Shown here: in pieces, positions 23,179-31,164 of the stretch
Layout: every line of letters starts with the position of its first letter
Numbering within the stretch: the stretch's first letter is position 1
Assembly: GCA_027451745.1 (NCBI GenBank)
Contig: DAIDIP010000023.1
Coordinates: 1 to 39,525 of the forward strand
Direction: 5' to 3'
Origin: Candidatus Melainabacteria bacterium
Lineage (GTDB): Bacteria > Cyanobacteriota > Vampirovibrionia > Obscuribacterales > Obscuribacteraceae
DNA length: 39,525 bases
Position numbers and translations under genes: made by a program
The notes under the pieces: model-generated
Databases searched by the model: none
What the model was told of the DNA's origin: nothing
What the model saw: only the letters and a program-made list of their open reading frames with translations

Positions 23179-24429
23179 ATGACAACAAGAGCTGGGGCTG
23201 TTTTCAAAGCGTGGGCCTGTATATCCTTTCTTTTGCTAACTTGTGGAAATGCTGTCTGGAGCGACGAAAAACTGGCATTCTCAGCGGACAAAGGCAAAAT
23301 CGATGCTCGTAAAGCAGCCCCGCTAGTGGGCAAAGTAAATTTTGCCAATATAAGCTCTGCTGAATATCATTTGTGTGTTAAAGCTTATGATGGTGCTTGG
23401 CGCACTTTCTTACAAAATGCCTGCCATACAGGAATGGCTTCGGTCAATCCAAACAAATTACCATCAGGAAAAAAATATTGGACATTTCCTGCTGCAGGAG
23501 GAATAGACTCCTCTCCAGCCAATTACATGGGGACAATATATGTTGGCAGCGACGATCATAATGTATATGCGGTCGACGAAAATACAGGAAAAATGATCTG
23601 GCATAAAGAGCTGGGCGACAAAATCAAATCGTCCCCAACGGTTGGTGATGATTATATTTTAATTGGCTGCGAAGACAAAAAGCTCTACAAGCTGAATCGT
23701 AAAACAGGAAATATTGAATGGACTTATGCTGCTGAAGACCGCATTTCTGCTCCGCCAGTCGTTTTTGATGAGGATGTATATGCCGGTAGTTGGGACGGAA
23801 ATTTATATAAGATCAACAAAAATAATGGACAGTTGATCTGGAAATTTAAAACCAATGGACGAATTACAAGTGCTGTAGCAGTGTTGCCAACGGTGGTTGT
23901 GCTAACCTCGCATGACGGTTTTGTTTATGCCCTGGCGCCAAGTGATGGACATGAATTATGGCAATTTAAAACAGGAAACAAAGTTTATTCTTCACCGCTA
24001 ATTATAGAAACCACCGTTTATTTAGGGAGTTGGGATAGAAATTTTTATGCTATTGATCTAACCAGCGGTAAAGCAAAATGGAAATTTGCTTGTAGCGAAA
24101 GTTTTTCAATTTCTCCAGTGGGCGATGGTAACCATATTTATATAGGCAATGATGATCTCAAAATTTATTGCTTAAGTGCTGCTAGCGGTGGGGTAATCTG
24201 GAAAACCAAATTGAACAGCCCAGTACCATTATTAGCCTCGTCGCCAGCATTGGCGCAAGGAATGCTTTATGTGGGGGCTCCTGATACCAACCTTTATGCC
24301 ATTGACACCCGTAATGGAGCGGTGAAATGGAAATTTAAAACACAACGACCGATTATTGGTTCTCCAGCAGTCACTCGTATGGGAATATGTGTGGGCAGTC
24401 AGGATGGCAATCTATACATGGTCAATTAA
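23179..24429 (+). CDS. Exported PQQ-type beta-propeller protein
   Basis: A 416-aa exported protein with an N-terminal signal peptide (AWACISFLLLTCGNAVWS, about residues 11-28) and, from about residue 100, eight consecutive repeats of the pattern VYxGSxDxNLYAIDxxTGxxxWxF. This is the PQQ/BamB-like propeller. The repeats need not bind PQQ; relatives serve as scaffolds (BamB) or dehydrogenase domains, and no catalytic domain is visible here. A role in the envelope is likely, but the partner is unknown. GAGG lies 13 nt before the ATG. Confidence 0.85.
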   Translation: MTTRAGAVFKAWACISFLLLTCGNAVWSDEKLAFSADKGKIDARKAAPLVGKVNFANISSAEYHLCVKAYDGAWRTFLQNACHTGMASVNPNKLPSGKKYWTFPAAGGIDSSPANYMGTIYVGSDDHNVYAVDENTGKMIWHKELGDKIKSSPTVGDDYILIGCEDKKLYKLNRKTGNIEWTYAAEDRISAPPVVFDEDVYAGSWDGNLYKINKNNGQLIWKFKTNGRITSAVAVLPTVVVLTSHDGFVYALAPSDGHELWQFKTGNKVYSSPLIIETTVYLGSWDRNFYAIDLTSGKAKWKFACSESFSISPVGDGNHIYIGNDDLKIYCLSAASGGVIWKTKLNSPVPLLASSPALAQGMLYVGAPDTNLYAIDTRNGAVKWKFKTQRPIIGSPAVTRMGICVGSQDGNLYMVN

Positions 24430-24495
24430 CAGCGTTATCAAGCCCTAGCGCCAGCCGCGCTAGCTAGGAAAAGCGCTTAATAAATTAATAGTTAA

Positions 24496-24713
24496 TCATA
24501 GCTGTAATGCTTGTCCGTTCAAAAGTTTCGAATCGCTCGGATAAATAGCCCCGAATGCATAATACAGAGATAGAGTGAGCATTTGAGTGTCCTGACTGGC
24601 TTCTTGAGAACAATTGATTTCAGCCCCAAAGATCTGCCATAAAGAAGTTGCGTATTTACTTCTTTGATGATTGTTCGGACGTAGCAGGGACCCATTTTTT
24701 GAAACAATTTTAG
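24496..24713 (-). pseudogene. C-terminal remnant of an AT-rich gene
   Basis: The minus strand is open through about 70 residues, ending ASQDTQMLTLSLYYAFG and LLNGQALQL. It has native composition up to about 24713, where GC-richer DNA begins. No start codon or ribosome site lies in the native part, so it looks like the tail of a gene cut at the island border. The family was not recognised. Confidence 0.4.
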
Positions 24714-24803
24714 TGTCACAACTTCCGGCTTTGGTTGGGGGTTGTAGCATACGGGTTCGTTTCAGACGATGATGTCGCCATGTTCGGACAATCGGCACCT
24801 TGA
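24714..24803 (+). pseudogene. Truncated ORF at the left edge of GC-rich island 1
   Basis: The plus frame ending at TGA 24801-24803 reads FRLWLGVVAYGFVSDDDVAM and continues to GQSAP. It has no start and begins abruptly at the compositional border, so it looks like the 3' end of a gene whose remainder is missing. The next ORF starts 19 nt later. Confidence 0.35.
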
Positions 24804-24822
24804 GCGATGGAGGATCTTGATC

Positions 24823-25008
24823 GTGAATGATACTTTACGGCGGACCGTGGTTGCATTCGATCTGCCATGTGATGAGACGAAACGAGCGTTTGAGCTTGGT
24901 CGTGCGCACAGGCCTTGGGTGGATGAGAAGGCATGTCCTGGTGGCGCCCCCAGGCCAATCTTTGTGGAGCTCCCGCGGCGGCCTCTGGTCGGATCAGTAG
25001 ATCGCTGA
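24823..25008 (+). CDS. Small hypothetical protein, island 1
   Basis: A 61-aa frame from the GTG at 24823, preceded by GGAGG at nine bases. The product is arginine- and proline-rich (FDLPCDETKRAFELGRAHRP, then PRPIFVELPRRP), without a recognised domain. Codon use is GC-richer than the surrounding genome. It is the first complete ORF of the island. Confidence 0.5.
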   Translation: MNDTLRRTVVAFDLPCDETKRAFELGRAHRPWVDEKACPGGAPRPIFVELPRRPLVGSVDR

Positions 25009-25131
25009 TGGCTGCCGGGGGAGGTGCTTGCTTAGCGCCAGAGAGTTCTCCGACTTCGAGAGCTGAACACCGTGCGACCCGATTGGCGATTTCGGGACGC
25101 ACGCCGTTCTTTACAGTTTGAGGAGATCAGT

Positions 25132-25278
25132 ATGAAGGAGAAGCTACAGAACATTTTTGTGGCAATCGCATCGCTTATCCGGTACGTGGTGCTACTCATT
25201 GCGGTAGCAGGGATGAGGCGTAAACGTACCCAGGAAGAGTATGTGCCTGACTGGCACCCGGGACAAATGTTTCCCTAG
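25132..25278 (+). CDS. Small membrane protein, island 1
   Basis: A 48-aa frame starting MKEKLQNIFVAIASLIRYVV with one hydrophobic segment, then basic MRRKRTQEEY and a DWHPGQMFP end. GAGGAG stands eight bases before the ATG. It is probably a single-pass inner-membrane peptide; no family was recognised. Confidence 0.55.
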   Translation: MKEKLQNIFVAIASLIRYVVLLIAVAGMRRKRTQEEYVPDWHPGQMFP

Positions 25279-25359
25279 CCCCATGTGGAGGGATCATGCC
25301 TGTATTATCCCGACAAAGGAGGACCCAAAGAACATGAAGCATACAGCCTGGTAGGACGA

Positions 25360-25382
25360 CCAACTTCCATGGTGGAAGTTGG
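25360..25382 (+). terminator. Hairpin in island 1
   Basis: A perfect 10-bp inverted repeat (CCAACTTCCA / TGGAAGTTGG) with a 3-nt loop between two island ORFs. There is no U run, so it may act on RNA stability or be a site for a protein rather than a true terminator. Confidence 0.35.
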
Positions 25383-25419
25383 TGACACAACCCCCTTATG
25401 ATGAGGGAAGGGAGGGAAA

Positions 25420-25878
25420 GTGAATCAGGATCAAAGGCGGACAGGGGTGTCTGCAGAAGAATCGAGTCCAGTGAAACATACTAACAATGCGGAGGGCAAT
25501 GGCTCCGGCGAGTTGACAATTATCACCAAAGCAGGCGTTGACTGCGCTTGCACTGGCGCCTGCGGTTCCCGCTCCACATCGCAGCCTGAAGAACCGATGT
25601 GGACGGCACCCCCGACGGGCTACCAAGGTTATTTCGTTGGAACGCAGCATGCGAGGAGGCAAAAGCTTTGGCAAATGGGCGTTCCTCGCCGCGCGGGTTT
25701 CGACAAGCACGTTCCCACTGAAGAAGATCGTGAGCGTCGCAAGATTCTCCGGACGATGAAGATTGCCACAAAGCAACGTCGTCCCTACAAGAAGCTACTC
25801 ATCGCTGCCAAACAGAACCCAGAGATGCTCTCGATGTTGATTATCCTGCTCAAGACTGGTCGAACGATCATCGTTTGA
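25420..25878 (+). CDS. Hypothetical protein, island 1
   Basis: A 152-aa frame from a GTG at 25420 after GGGAGGG. The N-terminal half is polar, with a Cys cluster (GVDCACTGACGS). The second half is strongly basic (EEDRERRKILRTMKIATKQR, then RPYKKLLIAAK) and ends in a hydrophobic stretch LSMLIILLKTGRTIIV. No family was recognised. The basic helix suggests nucleic-acid or membrane contact. Codon use differs from flanking genes. Confidence 0.55.
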   Translation: MNQDQRRTGVSAEESSPVKHTNNAEGNGSGELTIITKAGVDCACTGACGSRSTSQPEEPMWTAPPTGYQGYFVGTQHARRQKLWQMGVPRRAGFDKHVPTEEDRERRKILRTMKIATKQRRPYKKLLIAAKQNPEMLSMLIILLKTGRTIIV

Positions 25879-25918
25879 CCAAGAACAACACCATTCAAGA
25901 AAGAAGGAGTTTCTCAAA

Positions 25919-26107
25919 ATGACCCCGCACGTCAACAACGGCAAACACAACAGTAACAGAGGTCCACCAGAAGAAAGAGAGCTTTCGGGGGAAACGAGAA
26001 AAAGGCTATACATCATAGGCCTTTTGCAGCGAGCGCCGGATTGTTTTCCAGCGCTCGCTGCAGAGGTAAGGGGAGTTATCGAGAAAGGATGTTTTCCGTT
26101 CTTATGA
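25919..26107 (+). CDS. Small hypothetical protein, island 1
   Basis: A 62-aa frame beginning MTPHVNNGKHNSNRGPPEER with AAGGAG upstream. An exact 12-bp inverted repeat (26025-26036 with 26051-26062) lies inside it, so this stretch may be a structured RNA or terminator instead of, or as well as, coding. The C-terminal part reads LLQRAPDCFPALAAEVRGVI. Family unknown. Confidence 0.45.
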   Translation: MTPHVNNGKHNSNRGPPEERELSGETRKRLYIIGLLQRAPDCFPALAAEVRGVIEKGCFPFL

Positions 26108-26149
26108 AGAATGTTTGGATAAGAGACATCATCCAAGAGGAGTACCACT

Positions 26150-26218
26150 ATGACTTTGCCTGGACTTGCGCCCGCCCTTGCATCGGTAAGTGCATTTACC
26201 TATTTTTGTTTTTGCTGA
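26150..26218 (+). pseudogene. Truncated ORF at the right edge of island 1
   Basis: An ATG at 26150 follows AGAGGAG and reads MTLPGLAPALASVSAF, then runs into AT-rich native sequence and stops at 26218 after 22 codons. The good ribosome site and the abrupt switch in composition near 26190 indicate the 5' end of a gene whose body is missing. Confidence 0.45.
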
Positions 26219-26269
26219 AGAATTACTCTTATTCTGCTAAATTACTGTAGGCGTAATTTAGAGGCGTCT

Positions 26270-27355
26270 ATGTCATTAGCAGTTGGTAATCTATCTTTTG
26301 CGGTAATAAAAGAGAAGCTTGTAGCTCAGCAAAGGCTTGAGCGACACGATGCAAAATGGCTTTGGCAAAATGCTACAAATGAAGAATTGATAGATTTGGC
26401 GGGACTGGTTCGAGGGCGCTACCATAAACCAGACGAAGCAACATACTTGCTTATGCGTATTATTAATTACACAAATATTTGTGTGGCAAAATGCGATTAT
26501 TGTTCTTTTTATAGATTGCCAATGGCAAAAGATGGCTATGTGCGCGATAAAGAATGGATATTTGCCAAAATTGATGAATTAGCAGCTTTGGGTGGAGAAT
26601 TATTTGCTTTCAATGGCGGCTTTAATCCGCAATTAAAAATTGACTTTTATGTTGATCTATTTGGTTCAATAAGACAAAAATATGGCGATACTATTGAATT
26701 TTATGCTCTTACTGTAGTTGAGCTTATTTACATAGCCCGACTAAGCAAATTGAGCCTAGAACAAGCACTAAAAATGTTGAAAGAGGCTGGCGTGCGCTGG
26801 ATAACTGGAGGCGGTGCCGAGATTCTTGCTGATAGTTTTAGATTAAGACATAGTCCGCTTAAATATACAGTGCAAGAATATATGGATGCACAAAAAGAAA
26901 TTTTAAAAGCCGGACTAAAAACTACGGCTACTATGGTTATTGGTTTTGATGAAAGTTTAGACGAACGCCTTGATCATTTAGAGACAATACGTCAATTTCA
27001 AGATCAAAATCCCAATGGTCTTTTTAGCTTTTTGTCTTGGACTTATAAACCATATAATAATGAATTGGGTGGTAATGAAGTTAGCGCAGAAGAATACTTG
27101 CGTCACTTAGCGCTATGTCGTATTTATCTCGATAATTTTAAACATATTCGTGCTTCTGTATTAACGCAAAATGCTAATGCTTTACGTGGGCTAAAATATG
27201 GCGCCAACGATTTTGATATTCCTTGGGAAGATGAAGTAACTGAAATGGCTGGCGCTGTAATTGAACGCGATGTAGAGCGTATTTTAGGATATGCACAAGC
27301 TGAAGGCTTTAAAACAATAGCTAGACATGTAGTGCCTAGTAAGGATTGTCAGTGA
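26270..27355 (+). CDS. mqnC: Radical SAM enzyme, MqnC-like
   Basis: Probable cyclic dehypoxanthinyl futalosine synthase of the futalosine menaquinone route. The 361-aa protein has the SAM-cluster motif in INYTNICVAKCDYCSFYRL (CxxxCxxC), then ITGGGAEILADSFR, LKTTATMVIGFDESLDERLD and FLSWTYKPYNNELGG, which follow the MqnC pattern more closely than MqnE. The family's G-H-x-E segment reads GFDES, a deviation, so a related reaction is possible. GAGG lies five bases before the ATG. It is convergent with folC, overlapping by 7 nt. Confidence 0.75.
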   Translation: MSLAVGNLSFAVIKEKLVAQQRLERHDAKWLWQNATNEELIDLAGLVRGRYHKPDEATYLLMRIINYTNICVAKCDYCSFYRLPMAKDGYVRDKEWIFAKIDELAALGGELFAFNGGFNPQLKIDFYVDLFGSIRQKYGDTIEFYALTVVELIYIARLSKLSLEQALKMLKEAGVRWITGGGAEILADSFRLRHSPLKYTVQEYMDAQKEILKAGLKTTATMVIGFDESLDERLDHLETIRQFQDQNPNGLFSFLSWTYKPYNNELGGNEVSAEEYLRHLALCRIYLDNFKHIRASVLTQNANALRGLKYGANDFDIPWEDEVTEMAGAVIERDVERILGYAQAEGFKTIARHVVPSKDCQ

Positions 27356-28674
27356 CTTGAAATAGTTTTCTTTGCCAATAATTTTTCTCGGGCTTCGGCT
27401 ACTAAGTAGAGTGATCCGCAGATGCAAATTATGGTGCCACTATTATTGATCGTGAGCAAATAATTTTTGGCTGTTTCCAAAGCTTCATTAATAGTACTAG
27501 TGCAAGTTATTTGAGCGGCAGGATCACAGGCTAATAAGCGTTCTTTGATTTCTTGTGAAGGAATAGCTCTATAATTATCTGAGCGAGTGGCGATAATTCC
27601 GCAGGCTTTATCTTTTAGCTCTAGCCAAATGTCTTCTAAATTTTTGTCTTGATTAGTGCCAAGAATAAATAATACAGGTCTGTTTGGAAAGACTGCCTGT
27701 AAGGTGTTTGCTAAAGCATGAGCTGAATCATTATTGTGGGCGCCGTCAAAGACAATGGGGGTATTGATACCAAAACCTGATTCAATGACTTCAAAACGAC
27801 CTGCTAAATAGGCAGAGGATAAGCCGTCTTTAATTACTTGCTCGGTAAACTTATGGTCTTTTTTAGCTAAGGCATTAGCAAGTGTCGTAGCTGTAAGAGC
27901 ATTAGTAATTTGATGAGCGCCGGGCATTTTTAGTGATGGCAATGTTTGTTTGGTGGGGGGGCTGCTATCAACAATAAATAATTCTGCGTTTTTTTTTGCA
28001 CAGATTGTTTTCATTACTTCAATAACGTTAATATCTTGTTGGGGGGCTAAAACAACAATGGAGCCAGGTGTGATAATGCCTGCTTTGTTTTGAGCAATAT
28101 CTTTTTTGGTTGGTCCAAGAATAGCGGTGTGTTCTAGGCTTATCGGTGTGATTACGGCCGCCTCTTTTTTAGTAAATACATTGGTAAGATCGTCTTTGCC
28201 ACCCAAACCCACTTCTACTATTTGCCAATTAATGGGTGGATTAACCTTGTTTACCAGATGAAAAAACAAAGCAGTTAAAATGCCAAAGGTAGAAATTGTA
28301 TGACCGTTTTTATCAAAGTCTTCTATGTAGGGTTTAATCTCCGTGATTCCTTCAGCAAAAAGATTTTCAGAAATAGGCTTGAGATCAAAAGCAATTCGCT
28401 CACAATAAGAATGTAGATGCGGGCTGGTAAAAAGAGCTGTTTTATAGCCAGCTTTGTTTAATATAGAGGTTATAAAAGTAGCGGTACTGCCTTTGCCCTT
28501 GGAACCAGTAATATGTATAGTCTTAGTATTATTTTGGGGATTCCCCATGGATTTTAAAAGTGCCACCATGGTCGACAAGGGCATTTTTAAAAAGCGTGAA
28601 GGTTTTGTTCCTGGTAAACCTCTTTCTAAATCTGGAAAAGATTGTAAAAAGCTTATCGCCTGTGAATAGTTCAT
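27349..28674 (-). CDS. folC: Folylpolyglutamate/dihydrofolate synthase
   Basis: Mur-ligase-family enzyme that adds glutamate to folates, and often to dihydropteroate. The 441-aa protein shows HITGSKGKGSTATFITSIL (P-loop), FTSPHLHSYCERI, the metal/Mur motif IVEVGLGGKDDLTN, ITPISLEHTAILG and FDGAHNNDSA, all FolC hallmarks. Length fits the family. It is divergent from the following hypothetical gene. Confidence 0.93.
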   Translation of the reverse strand: MNYSQAISFLQSFPDLERGLPGTKPSRFLKMPLSTMVALLKSMGNPQNNTKTIHITGSKGKGSTATFITSILNKAGYKTALFTSPHLHSYCERIAFDLKPISENLFAEGITEIKPYIEDFDKNGHTISTFGILTALFFHLVNKVNPPINWQIVEVGLGGKDDLTNVFTKKEAAVITPISLEHTAILGPTKKDIAQNKAGIITPGSIVVLAPQQDINVIEVMKTICAKKNAELFIVDSSPPTKQTLPSLKMPGAHQITNALTATTLANALAKKDHKFTEQVIKDGLSSAYLAGRFEVIESGFGINTPIVFDGAHNNDSAHALANTLQAVFPNRPVLFILGTNQDKNLEDIWLELKDKACGIIATRSDNYRAIPSQEIKERLLACDPAAQITCTSTINEALETAKNYLLTINNSGTIICICGSLYLVAEAREKLLAKKTISSH

Positions 28675-28753
28675 TTTTATTTTAAAAGAAAGCGTATTAT
28701 GTTAATTACAATGGCTTTGAAGTAGAAGCAGCAATTTAAGCGAGTCGAGCTAG

Positions 28754-29215
28754 ATGCGAATAGAATTTAAGCAGAATCAAATAGTAATAGAATTCAGCGA
28801 AAAAGAAAGCAATTATATCGCTGCAAAATCTGGTTTAAATAAAGCCGAAGAGATTAGTGAGTACATTAAAAGCAAAGTAATTAAAGCGTTGGCACTAGAG
28901 AAGCTTGAAAGTGTTGCTATGTCTAGTGTAGGCAGTGATTTTAATTTAGACAAAATCAAAAATGTTAGTAACGAATTAAAGAAAAGACAAAAAACACCGT
29001 CCCAAATTTCAATAAAAGAAGTGCGAACTACAGTAATTAGTCAAAATATTGGCCTTAATGATAATGAAGCATCGTTAAACATTGAGGTTGAAGACATCGA
29101 AGACATAGTAGATGTTGATCCCGAAACCGAAGATGAAATTCTGGCTGAATTATTGGACAAAAATCTTCTTAAAACTCGCCGTAAAGCCCCAAAAGGTGGC
29201 AAGAAAGCCGATTAG
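28754..29215 (+). CDS. Hypothetical acidic protein
   Basis: A 153-aa protein of unknown family. Residues 1-55 form a short structured part (FKQNQIVIEFSEKESNYIAA, then GLNKAEEISEYIKSKVIKAL), the middle is lysine-rich, and residues 115-140 are strongly acidic (VEDIEDIVDVDPETEDEIL) before a basic tail RRKAPKGGKKAD. There is no signal peptide or membrane segment. It is probably cytoplasmic. Confidence 0.6.
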   Translation: MRIEFKQNQIVIEFSEKESNYIAAKSGLNKAEEISEYIKSKVIKALALEKLESVAMSSVGSDFNLDKIKNVSNELKKRQKTPSQISIKEVRTTVISQNIGLNDNEASLNIEVEDIEDIVDVDPETEDEILAELLDKNLLKTRRKAPKGGKKAD

Positions 29216-29412
29216 GGCAAAAAATAGAGAACAAAAGATTAAATTAGGTACCGGGAGTGGGAATTCCACCATGCTTTCTAGTTGATTACTTGGGTAAGTA
29301 GTTCTAGGATAAGCAACATAGGTAGTAGGCATATAACCTACATACAATTTAACTTAATAGTTCCCACAATAACCGTCCTTTATGGCGGATCCTAGTAAGA
29401 GGCGAGAGGATA

Positions 29413-29862
29413 ATGGCTGATTTTTTAAGAGAAGTCCCAAAGCAACAAAAGGTTGACGACAATATAGCTGCCAAGCTAAGTCAAGACACAACAGGCAAAG
29501 TGGGCGACCCTTCTGTTCTAAAAGGCGACAAAGGTACTCCAGGTGCTGATAACAGTGCCGCTAGCCTTCCTAAAATGGCAATCGATACAGTTAAAGGTGG
29601 GGGTAATGAAACTGTTAAAGCTGCTCAACAATTTATGCCTGATCTTCGCAATGAAAATGCAGTAACAGATTCACAACGAGCCCTTGGCGAAATGGTCAAT
29701 AAAGCAGTTGCCCAGGCCAAACAAGGTGATAGAAAGCCGGCAGAAGATTTGTCTAAAGCTATTACAGTGGCTTCGGCTTCAACAGAAGCTCATATTGGCG
29801 ATCTAAGTAAGAGAGTTGATGCTGTCAAAGCTTCGATGACTAAAAATACAAGTATGTCTTGA
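29413..29862 (+). CDS. Hypothetical soluble protein
   Basis: A 149-aa protein, Ala/Lys/Asp-rich and without cysteine or signal peptide, starting MADFLREVPKQQKVDDNIAA. The C-terminal half is likely alpha-helical (EDLSKAITVASASTEAHIGD, then LSKRVDAVKASM). AGAGG stands before the ATG. No family was recognised. A terminator follows. Confidence 0.6.
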   Translation: MADFLREVPKQQKVDDNIAAKLSQDTTGKVGDPSVLKGDKGTPGADNSAASLPKMAIDTVKGGGNETVKAAQQFMPDLRNENAVTDSQRALGEMVNKAVAQAKQGDRKPAEDLSKAITVASASTEAHIGDLSKRVDAVKASMTKNTSMS

Positions 29863-29931
29863 TCTTCTTAGCTAAATCTTATCGGTAGAAAATCACTGCC
29901 CGTAATTAACTAAGGGACAAGTACAGATTAT

Positions 29932-29974
29932 CAACAGAGAAAGTTACTCCAGCGACAAGTAATTTTCTCTGTTG
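29932..29974 (+). terminator. Terminator between convergent genes
   Basis: CAACAGAGAAAGTTAC pairs with GTAATTTTCTCTGTTG, a 16-bp stem with one G-U and an 11-nt loop, followed by CTTTATT. It ends the plus-strand hypothetical gene and could also serve the minus-strand gene ending at 30000. Confidence 0.75.
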
Positions 29975-29999
29975 CTTTATTGGTAATTGAGTCAGCTTT

Positions 30000-31157
30000 T
30001 TAATTTCCTGAATTAGGGATATTTGGTTGAGAGATGCCCGGATGTTTTTGTAATTCTTGCATAATTTTAGCTTGCTTGCGGAGTTTTGCCCTTAACTCTT
30101 CGAGGTCGGTATTATAAGCAGGCTTGGTCATTGTCAGGCGTATGCCCCCGTATAAGCGAAAGTCATAGCCGCTTTGTCCAACAACAAAATGCGAACGCCA
30201 GTTCCAAATTGGTTCTGCGCGCATAAAAGCTAATACGCCAGGTATACGTTTTGAGATTGGATGAGATACCTCAAAATCAGCAACCATGCTCACATTGCCT
30301 TCTGGAGGAATAGCGGTGTGATTTCTGAAATTTGTCACGTAAGTGTCAGTGATAACGAAATTCCAATTGTTATAACTGGCGGCTAAACCGACATTGTAAA
30401 AAGGATCTATTTCGCGAGTGGGTCCTTGAAAGAGTTCGCGACTACGCATTTGTAAAAGTAAGCTGCTAAAGAAAATAATATGGGGATTGATTATTCTCGT
30501 TAAGTTAATTGCTGGCAATAAATCGGCTTGATGCAAATGTACCGTTTCCCATAATTCACGGGCCTGTATATCAAATTGCAAAACGGTCTTATCTCCTATA
30601 GGAAAATCACGGCGGGCGCCCATAGAAAGAGACATAGTGGTGGGAAATGTCAGCGAGCCATGAGCAGCATATATGTCTTTTATAACAAAATAATTGGTGT
30701 AAATATTAGTATGTTCGCCAAGAGCCCAACCAGCAGTAATATTGGGCAATGAACGAAAAACAAAATCTTGCACGCCATGATTAGGGGCTTGAAAAACATT
30801 TGTTTCCCAGCGACCGGTTTCTTCTGTTACTGCAGTAAACCAAAATGGTGCTGGCAATTTTTTATAAAGACGGAATTTAAAATTTGAGCCAACAGCTTCG
30901 CGCGGTCTTATTACTTGGAATGGAGTAACATCGGTCGGCAGTAGGCTAGGAGTTTGTCCAATTAATTGCTGTCCAGCAAATGGCGGTGTTATTAGTTGTA
31001 AGGGAGCTAATTGATTATGGACTGCACTTAATTGGGCCTGAGCAGACGATGTTGCGGCTAAGCAAACAAAAATGACCAGCAAAAAGCTGGCCAACAAAAA
31101 TCGGAAAGTCAAATACTTAGCAATTTGCTGAGGCTTCGCATCACACACGAGATACAA
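30000..31157 (-). CDS. Probable outer-membrane beta-barrel protein
   Basis: A 385-aa exported protein: hydrophobic signal (FLLASFLLVIFVCLAATSSA, with AQA cleavage), a proline-rich segment, then about 250 residues of alternating short amphipathic strands rich in aromatic residues (NIYTNYFVIKDIY, VLQFDIQARELW, NWNFVITDTYV, YDFRLYGGIRLTM). The last 40 residues form a Lys-rich coil. An outer-membrane barrel is inferred from this pattern. It starts 7 nt after the gene upstream, so the two probably form an operon. Confidence 0.6.
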   Translation of the reverse strand: MYLVCDAKPQQIAKYLTFRFLLASFLLVIFVCLAATSSAQAQLSAVHNQLAPLQLITPPFAGQQLIGQTPSLLPTDVTPFQVIRPREAVGSNFKFRLYKKLPAPFWFTAVTEETGRWETNVFQAPNHGVQDFVFRSLPNITAGWALGEHTNIYTNYFVIKDIYAAHGSLTFPTTMSLSMGARRDFPIGDKTVLQFDIQARELWETVHLHQADLLPAINLTRIINPHIIFFSSLLLQMRSRELFQGPTREIDPFYNVGLAASYNNWNFVITDTYVTNFRNHTAIPPEGNVSMVADFEVSHPISKRIPGVLAFMRAEPIWNWRSHFVVGQSGYDFRLYGGIRLTMTKPAYNTDLEELRAKLRKQAKIMQELQKHPGISQPNIPNSGN

Positions 31158-31164
31158 TCTATGT

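Noticed and set aside
25296-25353. Mini-ORFs of 13 and 6 codons after GGAGG sites in island 1
   Set aside because: Good ribosome-site-like sequences but too short to support as genes; could be leader peptides, which cannot be judged from sequence alone.
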